Source: Prevotella sp. (lineage in GTDB: Bacteria > Bacteroidota > Bacteroidia > Bacteroidales > Bacteroidaceae). From it: a stretch of 64,000 bases of DNA. The translations under genes and the position numbers were made by a program. Shown piece by piece: positions 52,676-62,704 of the stretch (position 1 is the stretch's first letter; each line of letters begins with the position of its first letter). The stretch covers positions 1 through 64,000 of the forward strand of contig JAEEWT010000018.1 of the NCBI GenBank assembly GCA_016287755.1, in the 5' to 3' direction. The notes under the pieces are model-generated. The model saw nothing but the letters and a program-made list of their open reading frames with translations. It ran no database searches and was not told the DNA's origin.

Positions 52676-55081
52676 ATGAACAGAATGAATTTTAGGCGTT
52701 TTGCCATGATGTTGGTTGCAGCAATGCTTACTACAGGAGTATTTGCCAAGCGCACCTCACCTGATGTTGGTGGAAAGATTGTTGATGAGAACGGGAACCC
52801 CATGTCGTTTGTCAGTGTTGTATTATTGTCTATGCCTGACTCTGTCTTCATACAGGGCTCAGTATCTGACGACAATGGTGAATTCAAACTCGTTACTCCC
52901 GAGAATCAGGGTATATTGAAAATCTCAAGCATTGGTTATGAAACAATGTATGTTGCCGTCTCTTCCGATGGTAACATAGCTGGCGGTTCGGTTATTAAGA
53001 TGAAGGAAGACAATACCATGCTCAACGAAGTGGTGGTGAAAGGTCAGCTGCCTAAGACCAAACTGCAGGGCTCTGCATTGGTTACCCAGGTACAGGGCTC
53101 CGTATTGGAGAAGTCGGGCACCTTAGATGAGATGCTTTCCAAGGTCCCCGGTTTGATGAAGGGTAAGGAAGGTATTGAGGTAATCGGCAAAGGCAGTCCG
53201 CTCATCTATATCAACGGTCGTAAGCTGCAGGATCAGGATGAGCTGAAGCGCCTAAGTTCACAAGAGATTGTTTCCGTAGAAGTGGATATGAACCCTGGTG
53301 CCCGCTACGACGCTACGGTCACCTCTGTGGTACGCATTCGCACCATCAAGCATCAGGGTGAGGGCTTCGGCTTCACCGCCATGGCCAGTAACAATCAGCA
53401 GTTACGCTACGGACAGAGCGATCCCAATGCGAATTTCAAGGCCAACTACCGCTATCGTTCATGGGATTTCTTCGGACAAGTAAACTTCTGGGAGCGCCAC
53501 AATACGTCCTTTTCGTATGCCTCACAACAGAGCTTCTATAAAGACAAGAGCGAGCTTATTCAACTGGAGCAGGATAACTTTTTCCGTTCCGATTGGCACG
53601 GTTATGGTCTGAACTACATCTTCGGCACCAACTGGCAGATCAGCAATAATCACTCCGTGGGTTTCCGCGTGCAGTATAATGATAAGCTGTACGACAGGAA
53701 CCATGCTGACATCAAGACCGACTATTATCGCAACGGAGCGTTCGAGGACCATATCGATGGTAAGGAGTCGGAAAAAGGCACAGAGCCCTATTCCTGGCAA
53801 GGCAACACTTATTATAATGGTCAGGTGGGTAAGCTGAACATCGACCTCAACATGGATTTCTATGCCGATAAGTCGGAAACAAATGATAGGTCGGATGAGA
53901 CTTATGGCACAGGTCGAATGAACCATATCAGCAGCACTTCAATCACTTCCGATCGTATGGTGGCCGAGAAACTGGTGCTCACCTATCCCTTATGGATTGG
54001 TGTACTTGGCGTGGGTAACGAGATGTCGTTTGTGAACCGCAACTCCAGTTATTTCATTACGGGTACGGCCATTCCCGCTACCGATTCGAAGACCAAAGAG
54101 CAGAACATCGCTGCCTTCATCGATTATGGGTTTAGCTTAGGAAAAATCGGACAGGGTAATATCGGCTTGCGCTACGAGCATGTGGGCTTCGACTACAGGG
54201 ATCGTCTCAATGCTGAGAGTAATCTGAAGAGATACACCGACGATCTCTTCCCCAGTATCGCTTTCTCACGGATGTTCGGCAACGTGCAGACCTCCTTTAG
54301 CTACAGTAAGAAAACAGTTCGTCCCCGATATTGGCAACTCAGCAGCGCCATTACCTATGCCAACGCTTTTACCATACAGTCGGGCGATCCTACTTTGGAG
54401 AACCAGAAGAATCACGAGCTGAACCTGAACGTACGCTGGAAGTGGGTAACCTTATCCACAAGCTGGCAGCGCATGGAGAAGCAGCTCACCCAATGGTCGT
54501 TCCTCTACAACGACGATGGTGTGATTATGATCAAACACATCAATCTCGACAAACCCATCAACAGGTACAGCGCCTTTGCCAATGCCTCTCCCACCTTTGG
54601 TGTATGGTCACCCAGTCTTACCATGGGAATCATCGGTTTCGACACCAAGCTCGATCTGGCCGATCCCCGCGAGGCCACAGGCACCCGTCAGGTATGCTAC
54701 AAGAAACCGTTAGGCATTATGCAGTTCAACAACACCATCCGTTTGAAGCACAGCTGGCAGTTTGAGTTCGGATGCGATTACCAGACGCGTGGCGACTATG
54801 TGAACATGCATGTCAACTATACTTCATGCGATGTGTCTGCCACTATCCAGAAGTGCTGGTTGAAGAACGATGCCCTCTGTCTGCGCGTCTCCGCGTACAA
54901 CCTACTGCAGAGCACGAACCAGGATGTAGGTTTGGATTGTGGTTACTACACCCTCAACCAGTGGACACGTTCAAACAACCATCGCTTGAATATCTCCCTC
55001 CGCTATAACTTCAATGCCACCAAGAGCAAGTATAAGGGTAGTGGTGCCGGACAAGACACCATTGAGCGAATGGGCAAGTAG
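52676..55081 (+). CDS. Outer-membrane beta-barrel protein (OMP_b-brl, TonB-receptor-like)
   Basis: 801 residues. Signal peptide (ending TTGVFA), carboxypeptidase-like regulatory domain (about 30-110: GGKIVDENGNPMSFVSVVLL, GFKLV-type strands, SSIGYET), a plug-like segment (LNEVVVKGQLPKTKLQG ... LSKVPGLMKGKEGIEVIGKG ... IYINGRK) and a barrel of alternating hydrophobic strands to the end (NNHRLNISLRYNFNA). This is the OMP_b-brl_3 group, common in Bacteroidota and of largely unknown cargo. No SusD partner nearby. Its stop codon directly abuts the stop of the convergent GH3 gene. Confidence 0.85.
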   Translation: MNRMNFRRFAMMLVAAMLTTGVFAKRTSPDVGGKIVDENGNPMSFVSVVLLSMPDSVFIQGSVSDDNGEFKLVTPENQGILKISSIGYETMYVAVSSDGNIAGGSVIKMKEDNTMLNEVVVKGQLPKTKLQGSALVTQVQGSVLEKSGTLDEMLSKVPGLMKGKEGIEVIGKGSPLIYINGRKLQDQDELKRLSSQEIVSVEVDMNPGARYDATVTSVVRIRTIKHQGEGFGFTAMASNNQQLRYGQSDPNANFKANYRYRSWDFFGQVNFWERHNTSFSYASQQSFYKDKSELIQLEQDNFFRSDWHGYGLNYIFGTNWQISNNHSVGFRVQYNDKLYDRNHADIKTDYYRNGAFEDHIDGKESEKGTEPYSWQGNTYYNGQVGKLNIDLNMDFYADKSETNDRSDETYGTGRMNHISSTSITSDRMVAEKLVLTYPLWIGVLGVGNEMSFVNRNSSYFITGTAIPATDSKTKEQNIAAFIDYGFSLGKIGQGNIGLRYEHVGFDYRDRLNAESNLKRYTDDLFPSIAFSRMFGNVQTSFSYSKKTVRPRYWQLSSAITYANAFTIQSGDPTLENQKNHELNLNVRWKWVTLSTSWQRMEKQLTQWSFLYNDDGVIMIKHINLDKPINRYSAFANASPTFGVWSPSLTMGIIGFDTKLDLADPREATGTRQVCYKKPLGIMQFNNTIRLKHSWQFEFGCDYQTRGDYVNMHVNYTSCDVSATIQKCWLKNDALCLRVSAYNLLQSTNQDVGLDCGYYTLNQWTRSNNHRLNISLRYNFNATKSKYKGSGAGQDTIERMGK

Positions 55082-57403
55082 TTACAAGGGCATGCTGGGC
55101 TTCATCACATCATGGCATTTCACCGAATGCTTTTTGGAGAGGTTGTAAGGTGCTGTAGCACGGATATCCTCTACACTGGCTCCAAAGCCGATAGTGTATT
55201 TGCCCGCAGCTGTCTCCCAAGCCTGTGTGGCCTCGTTATACGAAGCCAGGTCATATAACGATAGTTTCATGGTGAGCGTCTCACTCTGGTTGGGCTTGAG
55301 CTCGCGCGTCTTGGCAAAGGCCTTTAGTTCGCGTGCGGGCTTCTCCAGTCCACCAGATGGGGCGCTGACATACAATTCTACCACTTCCTTGCCGGTTCTC
55401 TTACCCGTGTTGGTAATGGTGATGGAAGCCGTAAGACCGTCTTTCGTGGCTTTGACAACAGGCTTGCTATAGGCAAAGGTGGTGTAGCCTAAACCGAAAC
55501 CGAAGGGGAATGATACCGATTCCTTGGTAGTGGTGAAGTGACGATAGCCCACGTTGATGCCCTCCAGATGCTTGGTGTAATCCTGGAACTCCACCTTGTC
55601 GTTTCCTCTTCTTCTTCCGAATGAAGCTGCTGCAGGACGAACATTGGGGAAGCTGGCACTCGACGGCAGGTCGATGAGGTTGTTAGGCCACGTCATAGTG
55701 AGTTTTCCCGAAGGATAGGCCTTACCCGTCAGCACATCGGCTACGGAATAGCCACCCTCTTGTCCTGGCTGCCAGGCAAGGAGAATGGCATCGGGCATGG
55801 CTTTCCACGATGCGGTCTCAATCACATTACCCATATTGAGCACTACCACAACCGACTTACCTGCCAGGTGGAAGGCGTTGCACACATCGGTGATGAGCTG
55901 ACGCTCCACATCCGTAAGGGTGAAGTCACCCTCCTCCTGACGGTCGGAGCCTTCGCCTGCCTGACGACCTAAGGTGATAATAGCCAGATCCGACTCTTGT
56001 GCTTGTACGTTGATGATGGTTCGGCTCACAGCCATCTCCGGGAGAAGAGCTTTGCCCCAGAACCACCCGCCTCGTGAAGGACCGGCTGCAGTGATGCTGT
56101 TCTGATAGGCCTGATAACTCTTGTAGAGATTGGCGAGTTTCTCATTGACCTTCAGTCCGCCCTCGGTGAGACCTTGTATCAGGTCGATGGTATGTGCCTT
56201 GTTCACATCACCCGAGCCTGTTCCGCCAGCAATGAAATCATAAGAGGTAACTCCAAACACCGAGATGGTTTTCGTTCCGTCAATCGGCAGTGCCTGACCT
56301 TCGTTTTTCAACAATACCATACCCTCGGTGGCACTGCGGCGTGTTACTTCTGCATGTGCTTGCAGGTTTGGCTTATTCGTGTATTTGTAGTTGCGGAAGG
56401 CAGGTGTTTTCACCAAATACTGCAGGATGCGCTTCACGCAGATATCAAGGTCGGCCTCCTTCAGTACACCGCTCTTCACCTTATCTACGATATCTTTGAT
56501 CTGTGCATCGTTGCCCGGCTCCATTAAGTCGTTACCCGCCTGAATCTGTGCCGCCGTATTGCGCAAACCCGTCCAGTCGGTCATCACAATACCGTTGAAG
56601 CCCCATTCATCGCGCAGAATCGTGGTGAGCAATTCACCGTTCTCTTGGGTAAAAGGACCGTTCAGGCGGTTGTACGATGACATCACTGTCCAGGGGGCAG
56701 CCTCGCGTACGGTAATCTCGAAACCCTTCAGGTAAATCTCACGTAGGGCACGCTGTGACATCACCTCGTCAACCCCCATTCGGTTGGTCTCCTGAGAGTT
56801 GCCAGCGAAGTGCTTCACCGATGTACCCACACCTTGACTCTGTACGCCACGCACATAGGCAGCAGCAATCTTACCCGTTACTATGGGATCTTCTGAATAA
56901 TACTCGAAGTTTCTGCCGCAAAGCGGTGAACGGTGTATATTCATACCTGGGGCGAGCAGTACGTCACAGCCGTATTCCAGTACCTCATTACCGATGCACT
57001 TTCCCACTTCCTCTACCAGTTGTGTGTTCCAAGTGCAGGCAAGAGCAGTTCCCACAGGGAAGCCCGTGCAGAAATACGTATTCTGGTCGTTCTCGCGTCG
57101 CGGGTTGATTCTTACGCCCGCAGGACCGTCGGTGAGCACTGTAGAAGGAATACCGAGTCGGGGAATAGCCTGTGTGGCACCGGCTGCGCCAGGCACCCGC
57201 TGAGCATGTCCGCCAATCATTCCATTGTCGCCAGTTGTTGCAATCTGTCGGTTGCCGCCTACCACCAGCATGGCCTTCTCCTCCAGCGTCATGGCCTTCA
57301 GAATCTCATCCACATTGTTTGTTTGCAGTTTCTGCGCATTCATGGTACCCATACTCCCTACGAGTATCGCACAGATGGTCAAAATCGTTTTTTTCATGAT
57401 CAT
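55082..57403 (-). CDS. GH3 beta-glucosidase
   Basis: 773 residues (ATG 57403; MKKTIL at 57397 also possible). Signal peptide ending TMNAQ. GH3 N-terminal barrel with KHFAGN, RALREIYLKGFEIT and nucleophile Asp in NGIVMTDWTGL; GH3 C-terminal domain with GRQAGEGSDRQEE; FnIII-like end (GKEVVELYVSAPSGGLEKPA). No PA14 insert. Closest in layout to periplasmic beta-glucosidases/xylosidases. Confidence 0.88.
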   Translation of the reverse strand: MIMKKTILTICAILVGSMGTMNAQKLQTNNVDEILKAMTLEEKAMLVVGGNRQIATTGDNGMIGGHAQRVPGAAGATQAIPRLGIPSTVLTDGPAGVRINPRRENDQNTYFCTGFPVGTALACTWNTQLVEEVGKCIGNEVLEYGCDVLLAPGMNIHRSPLCGRNFEYYSEDPIVTGKIAAAYVRGVQSQGVGTSVKHFAGNSQETNRMGVDEVMSQRALREIYLKGFEITVREAAPWTVMSSYNRLNGPFTQENGELLTTILRDEWGFNGIVMTDWTGLRNTAAQIQAGNDLMEPGNDAQIKDIVDKVKSGVLKEADLDICVKRILQYLVKTPAFRNYKYTNKPNLQAHAEVTRRSATEGMVLLKNEGQALPIDGTKTISVFGVTSYDFIAGGTGSGDVNKAHTIDLIQGLTEGGLKVNEKLANLYKSYQAYQNSITAAGPSRGGWFWGKALLPEMAVSRTIINVQAQESDLAIITLGRQAGEGSDRQEEGDFTLTDVERQLITDVCNAFHLAGKSVVVVLNMGNVIETASWKAMPDAILLAWQPGQEGGYSVADVLTGKAYPSGKLTMTWPNNLIDLPSSASFPNVRPAAASFGRRRGNDKVEFQDYTKHLEGINVGYRHFTTTKESVSFPFGFGLGYTTFAYSKPVVKATKDGLTASITITNTGKRTGKEVVELYVSAPSGGLEKPARELKAFAKTRELKPNQSETLTMKLSLYDLASYNEATQAWETAAGKYTIGFGASVEDIRATAPYNLSKKHSVKCHDVMKPSMPL

Positions 57404-57434
57404 TGGTTTTATTTGTTTTTATAGGTATCTTTGA

Positions 57435-58217
57435 TTACTCCTCCATGCCATCAGCAGAATAGTCCAGCCACTGTTTGCGTTCCGTTTCCGACATCTTCTC
57501 GATGGCATAGCGCAAGGCTGTACGAGGCATCTCGTGAGCATGCTGACGGAGGAATTCGCGCAGCAGATCCATCGACACACGCTTGCCTACTTCGCGCAAC
57601 ATCCAACCCACGGCTTTGTGCATCAGGTCGTGCGGGTGGTGCAGGTGCATCTCGGCATAACGCAGGCACCACGACGGGTCGCCCTGTTGCGATGTCTTCC
57701 AGGTGCATACCATGCTCATGCGTTTCCGCCAAAGGTTATCACTCATGGCCAGTTCGTCCAGCACCTGTCGCTTGTAGTTATCCGTGCCATCCCCTAAATG
57801 GGTGGGTAGCAACAGCCAGGAACCTAAGATCTTCGGCGCCGACAAGTCCACCAAGTCCCAGTTGTTTGCCTGTTCAGCATATTTCAGATAGAGTGTCAGA
57901 ATTTCATCCCGTTTCTCTATGGCCTTCGCATCCTTTGCCAAACGCTTTGTTCCTAACTTCTCAAACTGTGCAACCAACAGCAGTAATCCGCAAAGCCTTA
58001 CCTCGTGCCAGTGCGACATCAGTAGCTCCGGTATCTCCTCCAGCGGTGTGTCCTTAGCAGCCTTCACAACCTCCCTTGTCTGCGGTACTTTCAGTCCTAA
58101 GAACGAATCCCCCTCTCCATACTCACCTGGTCCGTTCTTGAAGAACCCCATCAACACCTGTCGCTGATTCTCGTTCTGCAGCGACTCCATATAGCTTATG
58201 ATTTCCTTGGCTGTCAT
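57435..58217 (-). CDS. DNA alkylation repair protein (AlkD-like)
   Basis: 260 residues from ATG 58217 ([18 protein letters not shown]); the ATG at 58271 lies upstream of the promoter box (TACTTTTG at 58249-58256) and is rejected. All-helical HEAT-like repeats, with [36 protein letters not shown] and [12 protein letters not shown], the diagnostic AlkC/AlkD blocks. Removes alkylated bases from DNA in the cytoplasm. Confidence 0.88.
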   Translation of the reverse strand: MTAKEIISYMESLQNENQRQVLMGFFKNGPGEYGEGDSFLGLKVPQTREVVKAAKDTPLEEIPELLMSHWHEVRLCGLLLLVAQFEKLGTKRLAKDAKAIEKRDEILTLYLKYAEQANNWDLVDLSAPKILGSWLLLPTHLGDGTDNYKRQVLDELAMSDNLWRKRMSMVCTWKTSQQGDPSWCLRYAEMHLHHPHDLMHKAVGWMLREVGKRVSMDLLREFLRQHAHEMPRTALRYAIEKMSETERKQWLDYSADGMEE

Positions 58218-58248
58218 CAAATGCACCACGCTTGTTGATAATTTTGTA

Positions 58249-58286
58249 CAAAAGTAGTAAATTGTTCGCAATTTTTCATAACTTTG
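58249..58286. promoter_or_regulatory. Divergent -7 boxes of the AlkD-like gene and ridA
   Basis: Minus-strand TACTTTTG (58249-58256) and plus-strand TAACTTTG (58279-58286), 22 bp apart. Confidence 0.55.
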
Positions 58287-58321
58287 CCCACATTATTACG
58301 AATTATTATAGTTTACATGAT

Positions 58322-58702
58322 ATGAAGAAAGTGATTAGTACCCCAAAAGCTCCTGCAGCCATCGGTCCGTATAGTCAGGCTATACAAGTAGGAAACCTCA
58401 TCTACACCTCTGGTCAGATACCCATTGATCCTTCCACAGGACAGTTTGTAGAAGGTGGAATCAAGGAGCAGACACGCCAGTCGTTGAGTAACATTCAGGC
58501 CATCCTGCAGGAAGCTGGTTCGACCATGGCCAGTGTAGTGAAGACCACGGTGTTCTTGGCAGACATGGCCGACTTTGCCGATATGAACAACGTATATGCA
58601 GAATTCTTCACCGAGCCATATCCCGCCCGTTCGGCTGTTGCCGTGAAGACCCTTCCCAAAAACGCATTGGTTGAGATAGAAGTGGTAGCAGAAAAGGAAT
58701 AG
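58322..58702 (+). CDS. ridA: RidA family enamine/imine deaminase
   Basis: 126 residues from ATG 58322. Typical RidA sequence: [23 protein letters not shown], and the catalytic Arg in [10 protein letters not shown]. Hydrolyses reactive enamines formed by PLP enzymes. Full family length. The longer frame from 58232 is rejected because it runs through the -7 box. Confidence 0.93.
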   Translation: MKKVISTPKAPAAIGPYSQAIQVGNLIYTSGQIPIDPSTGQFVEGGIKEQTRQSLSNIQAILQEAGSTMASVVKTTVFLADMADFADMNNVYAEFFTEPYPARSAVAVKTLPKNALVEIEVVAEKE

Positions 58703-58733
58703 TACCAGCCTTCTAACCGTTTTCGTGTTTTCT

Positions 58734-59039
58734 TTACCGACGAATATCAAATAGTTTGATGAAACCCGTCATGGTGAGGATCTTGAGCACTTCGCCCTCA
58801 ACATGGGTTAGTACCAGTTTCCCACCTTTGGCGGCACTCTCTTTCTTCAGCTGAAGCAGTCCGCGGAGCCCCAGACTGCAGATATAGTCCAACTTGGAAC
58901 AATCCAGCTCTATAGACTTGTCGGCTTTGCTCATCAAAGGCTTCAGGTCTTCGATGAATTGTGTGGCTACGGCAGTGTCGATCCAGCCGGTGAGTGTTCC
59001 AAAATAGGAACCGTTCTTTTCAATAATCTCGATATTCAT
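58734..59039 (-). CDS. STAS-domain anti-anti-sigma-type protein
   Basis: 101 residues from ATG 59039 (MNIEIIEKNGSYFGTLTGWI). STAS fold with the phosphorylatable Ser in DYICSLGLRGLL (Ser55) and LDCSKL before it. Last gene of an operon after the phosphatase-kinase fusion and the SLC13 transporter. Expected role: target of the HATPase kinase, dephosphorylated by the SpoIIE phosphatase. No sigma factor gene is nearby. Confidence 0.82.
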   Translation of the reverse strand: MNIEIIEKNGSYFGTLTGWIDTAVATQFIEDLKPLMSKADKSIELDCSKLDYICSLGLRGLLQLKKESAAKGGKLVLTHVEGEVLKILTMTGFIKLFDIRR

Positions 59040-59089
59040 ATTGTAATACTTTTTAAGTTTCTGTTCACTGTTCACTATTCATTGTTCCC

Positions 59090-60889
59090 TTACAGGGGAG
59101 TGAGCGGATAAATGAGATTTACAATCAGGATATTGGCAGCGAGGATGATGAGATTCATCAGCAGACCGATGCGCATGAAGTCGCTGAACCGGTAACCGCC
59201 AGGACCATAGACCAGCATGTGCGTGGGGGAGCCGATGGGGGTGGCAAAGCTGGAACTGACACTTACCATCAGTGCGATGAGGAACGGATAGGGCTCATAA
59301 CCTAACTTCTCTGCCGCCTGGTACATAATGGGGAAGAACATCGCTCCAGCAGCGGTGTTGGAGATGAATTCTGTGATGAATGTTCCCACGAAACAGATGG
59401 CGGCCATGACCACGATGGGGTTGGTGCCACAGACATCGAGAATACCGAAGGCCAAGCGCTCGGCAATGCCCGTCTTCTGGATGGCCAAGCCCAGCACTAC
59501 GGAGCCCGCAAACACCATCAGGATCTCCCAGTTGATGGCCTTCATGGCCTGGTCGACATTGCAACAACGGAATACCAACATGGCGATGGCTGCGAGGAAG
59601 GCACATTGCAGGAGCGGAATCACATTCAAGGCCGACAGCACCACCATGGCTATCATGATGGTGGTAGATACCAGCGTCTTCTTCCCGATGTTAGGCACCT
59701 GCGCATTGTCGAAGAACTGCAGCTGCGAGGAGAAACGTTCGGTGTGGATGTTGACATGAGGCGGGCACTCGAAGAGCAGGGTGTCGCCAGCCTGGAGCAC
59801 AACCTCGCGCGGTGACTCGTTGATGCGCTTGCCACTACGGGCCACAGCAACGAGAATCATATTGTTCTCTTTCTCGAAGTTGGAATTGCCTATTGATGTG
59901 TTGATGAGGCTGCTGCCAAAGGTGACATAGGCCGTACGTAGCTGTCGGTCCTTATCTACTTCGTCGAGCGTGAAGATATGGTGGTCGGCATTGACGAATC
60001 CATGACTTTTCTTCAAGTCGAGCATCTCGTCGATCTGTCCTGCAAACACCAGGCGGTCGCCACCCATCAGGAACTCATCGGCAGGCACCGGTGATACGAT
60101 CTCGCGGTTATCGTAGTGTATGATTTCTATCAGCGTACCTCCATGCACATTCATCAACCCCGCCTCTTCGATGGTTTCGCCAATATGTTTGTTATCAGAG
60201 GGCACCAGCAGTTCCACCGTATAGTCGGAGGTGGCTTCGAAGGCCGATTCAGGTGCCTGACGGTCGGGCAAGAGCTTGCGCAGGGCGATGATGGAGAGCA
60301 CGCCGATGCAGAGGCAGAACAAGCCCGGTATGGTAGTGGCCAGCACATTCATGGCAGTACCGGTGCTGTCGGCATAAAGACCGGATATGATCAGGTTAGG
60401 CGGTGTTCCAATCAGCGTACACACGCCTCCCATGCCAGAAGCGTAGCTCAAAGGTATAAGTAGTTTGGAGGGCGAGATGTTCAGTTTCTTGGACCACATC
60501 TTGACAATGCCCACAAACAGGGCAACCACGGTGGTGTTACTGAGGAACGAGCTGAGGGCAGCCACGGGAAGCATCAATCGGATGACAGCCTTGAAATAGC
60601 TCTTGGGCTGTCCTAACAGATGTTTCACAATCCATTGCAGCACACCCGTATGGGTGAGTCCGGCAACAACGACAAAGAGTACACCGATGATCACCACCGA
60701 GGTACTGCTGAATCCCGAGAAAGCCTCCTTGGCATCAAGGACGCCAGTGACAAAGAGAATGGCTATAGCCCCCAAGAACACAAGGTCGGCCCGCAGCTTG
60801 GTGAACAGCAGAACGGTAAACATCGACAGCACGGTGACTATCGTTATCCAGGCATGAAGGGTAAATCCTAAAAATTCAGTTGGTAGCAT
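59090..60889 (-). CDS. SLC13-type permease with RCK_C domains
   Basis: 599 residues. Two sets of membrane helices (N-terminal about 10-195, with SNTTVVALFVGIV and LIGTPPNLIISGLY; C-terminal about 395-599, with FISNTAAGAMFFPIMY and TPIGSPTHMLVYGPGGYRFS) around a cytoplasmic part with two RCK_C (TrkA-C) modules (about 215-380). The paired SNTT/SNTA motifs belong to the DASS/SLC13 anion transporters (sulfate, dicarboxylate). Lies between the phosphatase-kinase and STAS genes (20 and 50 bp gaps), so it is likely under the same control. Confidence 0.85.
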   Translation of the reverse strand: MLPTEFLGFTLHAWITIVTVLSMFTVLLFTKLRADLVFLGAIAILFVTGVLDAKEAFSGFSSTSVVIIGVLFVVVAGLTHTGVLQWIVKHLLGQPKSYFKAVIRLMLPVAALSSFLSNTTVVALFVGIVKMWSKKLNISPSKLLIPLSYASGMGGVCTLIGTPPNLIISGLYADSTGTAMNVLATTIPGLFCLCIGVLSIIALRKLLPDRQAPESAFEATSDYTVELLVPSDNKHIGETIEEAGLMNVHGGTLIEIIHYDNREIVSPVPADEFLMGGDRLVFAGQIDEMLDLKKSHGFVNADHHIFTLDEVDKDRQLRTAYVTFGSSLINTSIGNSNFEKENNMILVAVARSGKRINESPREVVLQAGDTLLFECPPHVNIHTERFSSQLQFFDNAQVPNIGKKTLVSTTIMIAMVVLSALNVIPLLQCAFLAAIAMLVFRCCNVDQAMKAINWEILMVFAGSVVLGLAIQKTGIAERLAFGILDVCGTNPIVVMAAICFVGTFITEFISNTAAGAMFFPIMYQAAEKLGYEPYPFLIALMVSVSSSFATPIGSPTHMLVYGPGGYRFSDFMRIGLLMNLIILAANILIVNLIYPLTPL

Positions 60890-60909
60890 AGGTTTTCGTT
60901 TATTAGGTA

Positions 60910-62517
60910 TTACTTGATTTGTTTCGTTAGTGTCACAACGTTGTATCCATCGGACGTGCGCTGATAGGTCATCGTATCCATGATATTCTTCACGAGATAG
61001 ATGCCAAGTCCTCCGATGGGGCGGTCATCGAGATCGGCTTCCACATCGGCTTCCTGATGCTTGGTGGGGTCGAACGGGATTCCATGATCCTTGACTGTTA
61101 GCGTGAGCAGCCCGTTGACAATCTCAGCCGTCATTTCCACATGTCCGCGTGTTCCCTTCGGGTAGGCATAGTTGATGACATTGGCCACCCACTCCTCAGC
61201 AGCGAGATTAAGTGTCTTCACCGTTTCCTCATCAACTTCGTGTTCGCGGCATACCGAGAAGAGGAAGCCGCGCATACGACTCACTTCGGTCATCTCGTTC
61301 TTCATGATGATGCGACGGGGTGCATGAGAGGCATGTTTTTGCGATGTGCCGTGACGAAGGAACATCAGGGTGAGGTCGTCGCCCTGTTCTGTTCCGTCGG
61401 CAAACACCGTGACATGCTGTTTCAGGTAATCGACAACCTCTATGGCCGAAGCATTCTTGTTTTTTTCCACATCGTGCAGGATGCGCTCCTCACCAAACAG
61501 CTTCCTACTGCCATCGGAGGCCATATACATGGCTTCCGTCAGACCGTCGGTATAAAGCAACATCGAGGTGTTCTCGGGGAACGGCATCTGTTGCTCCTCG
61601 TAGTTGAAATGATCCTGAATGCCTATGGGAAGATTGGTGTCCACCTCCAGCAGATGACAGCTGCCGTCGGCCAGTTGGATGACTGGTGCGTTATGGGCAG
61701 CATTGCAATAGGTTAGGTGGTGGGTTTTGAAGTCGAGCACACCTACAAACGCAGTGACGAACGTCAGGGAGTCGTTGGCGGATGCAATGGCATGATTCAT
61801 CTCGCGCATGATATTGGCCGCACTCTGATAGTTGCCTGCCAGGTTGCGGAACAGCGTTCGTGTAACGGTCATGTAAAGAGAGGCCGGAACGCCCTTTCCT
61901 GCTACATCGCCGATAATAAAGAAGAGTTCATCCCCCTCGATGATGAAGTCGTACAGGTCGCCCCCCACCTCTTTGGCAGGTGTCATGGAAGCGAAGAGAT
62001 CGAGGTCGTCCCGTTCTGGGAAGATAGTGGGAATCATGCCCATCTGAATATCGTGGGCAATAGTGAGTTCGCTTTGGAGGCGCATCTTACTGTCGGTAGT
62101 GGTTTTCAGTTCCTCGATATACTGCTTGAGTGATGTCTGCATATAAGCGAAGGAGTTGCGCAGGTGCAGCAGTTCGTCTTGCGACTTGATCTCGGGCAAG
62201 GGGGCATCCAGATCCCCCTCGGCAATGTTCACCGCCGACTCAGCGAAGAGCTGCAGCGGCTTCACCATCCGATAGATGGCAACGGTACAGAAGATAAACA
62301 GCAAAGCCAGTCCGACGATAAATACCACCGTACCGTATTTCACGATCTGGTGGGTGAGTGGTAAGGACATGCTGTCGCCAGTGAAATAGAAGAACAAGAG
62401 TACAGCCACCAAGAATACTACGGCCGCAATACCCATGATTCTGAAACTGAGTCTTGCAGCAAACGACTTCTGGTATGCGAGGTCGTACTTGTATTCAAAA
62501 TTCGGATCTTCTACCAA
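60910..62517 (-). CDS. SpoIIE/PP2C phosphatase-HATPase fusion (RsbU-RsbW type)
   Basis: 535 residues. Two membrane helices (about 27-46 and 61-83), HAMP (85-140), SpoIIE phosphatase (about 150-385; AKEVGGDLYDF, GDVAGKGVPASLYM, YTDGLTEA, GDDLTLMFLR) and a C-terminal HATPase_c anti-sigma-like kinase (about 400-535; NLAAEEWVANVINYAYP, DHGIPFDP, GGLGIYLVKNIMD). Phosphatase and kinase of a partner switch are thus in one chain. The STAS partner is two genes downstream. -7 box TATATTTG at 62550-62557. Confidence 0.88.
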   Translation of the reverse strand: MVEDPNFEYKYDLAYQKSFAARLSFRIMGIAAVVFLVAVLLFFYFTGDSMSLPLTHQIVKYGTVVFIVGLALLFIFCTVAIYRMVKPLQLFAESAVNIAEGDLDAPLPEIKSQDELLHLRNSFAYMQTSLKQYIEELKTTTDSKMRLQSELTIAHDIQMGMIPTIFPERDDLDLFASMTPAKEVGGDLYDFIIEGDELFFIIGDVAGKGVPASLYMTVTRTLFRNLAGNYQSAANIMREMNHAIASANDSLTFVTAFVGVLDFKTHHLTYCNAAHNAPVIQLADGSCHLLEVDTNLPIGIQDHFNYEEQQMPFPENTSMLLYTDGLTEAMYMASDGSRKLFGEERILHDVEKNKNASAIEVVDYLKQHVTVFADGTEQGDDLTLMFLRHGTSQKHASHAPRRIIMKNEMTEVSRMRGFLFSVCREHEVDEETVKTLNLAAEEWVANVINYAYPKGTRGHVEMTAEIVNGLLTLTVKDHGIPFDPTKHQEADVEADLDDRPIGGLGIYLVKNIMDTMTYQRTSDGYNVVTLTKQIK

Positions 62518-62549
62518 GGCGAGATAGTATTAAGGATAGATTCTGCGTA

Positions 62550-62557
62550 CAAATATA
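62550..62557 (-). promoter_or_regulatory. -7 box of the partner-switching operon
   Basis: Minus-strand TATATTTG, 33 bp before the ATG at 62517; no good -33 element. Confidence 0.5.
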
Positions 62558-62628
62558 CAAAAAAAAGGAATAATGTGCCATCATTGCGCCTTGTTTTTTC
62601 GGGAAACGGCACATTTTCTTGAAAATAG

Positions 62629-62674
62629 TATGGCCGTCGCCGAGATACGCAATGTAAAACAGCGGCGGCCACAC
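62629..62674 (-). terminator. Possible hairpin behind aspA
   Basis: On the minus strand TGGCCGCCGC pairs with GCGACGGCCA (one mismatch). Only a short T-rich stretch follows. Position fits the end of the aspA message. Confidence 0.35.
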
Positions 62675-62704
62675 ATCTTAACGGTCGTCAAATCTTCCTC
62701 AGAC

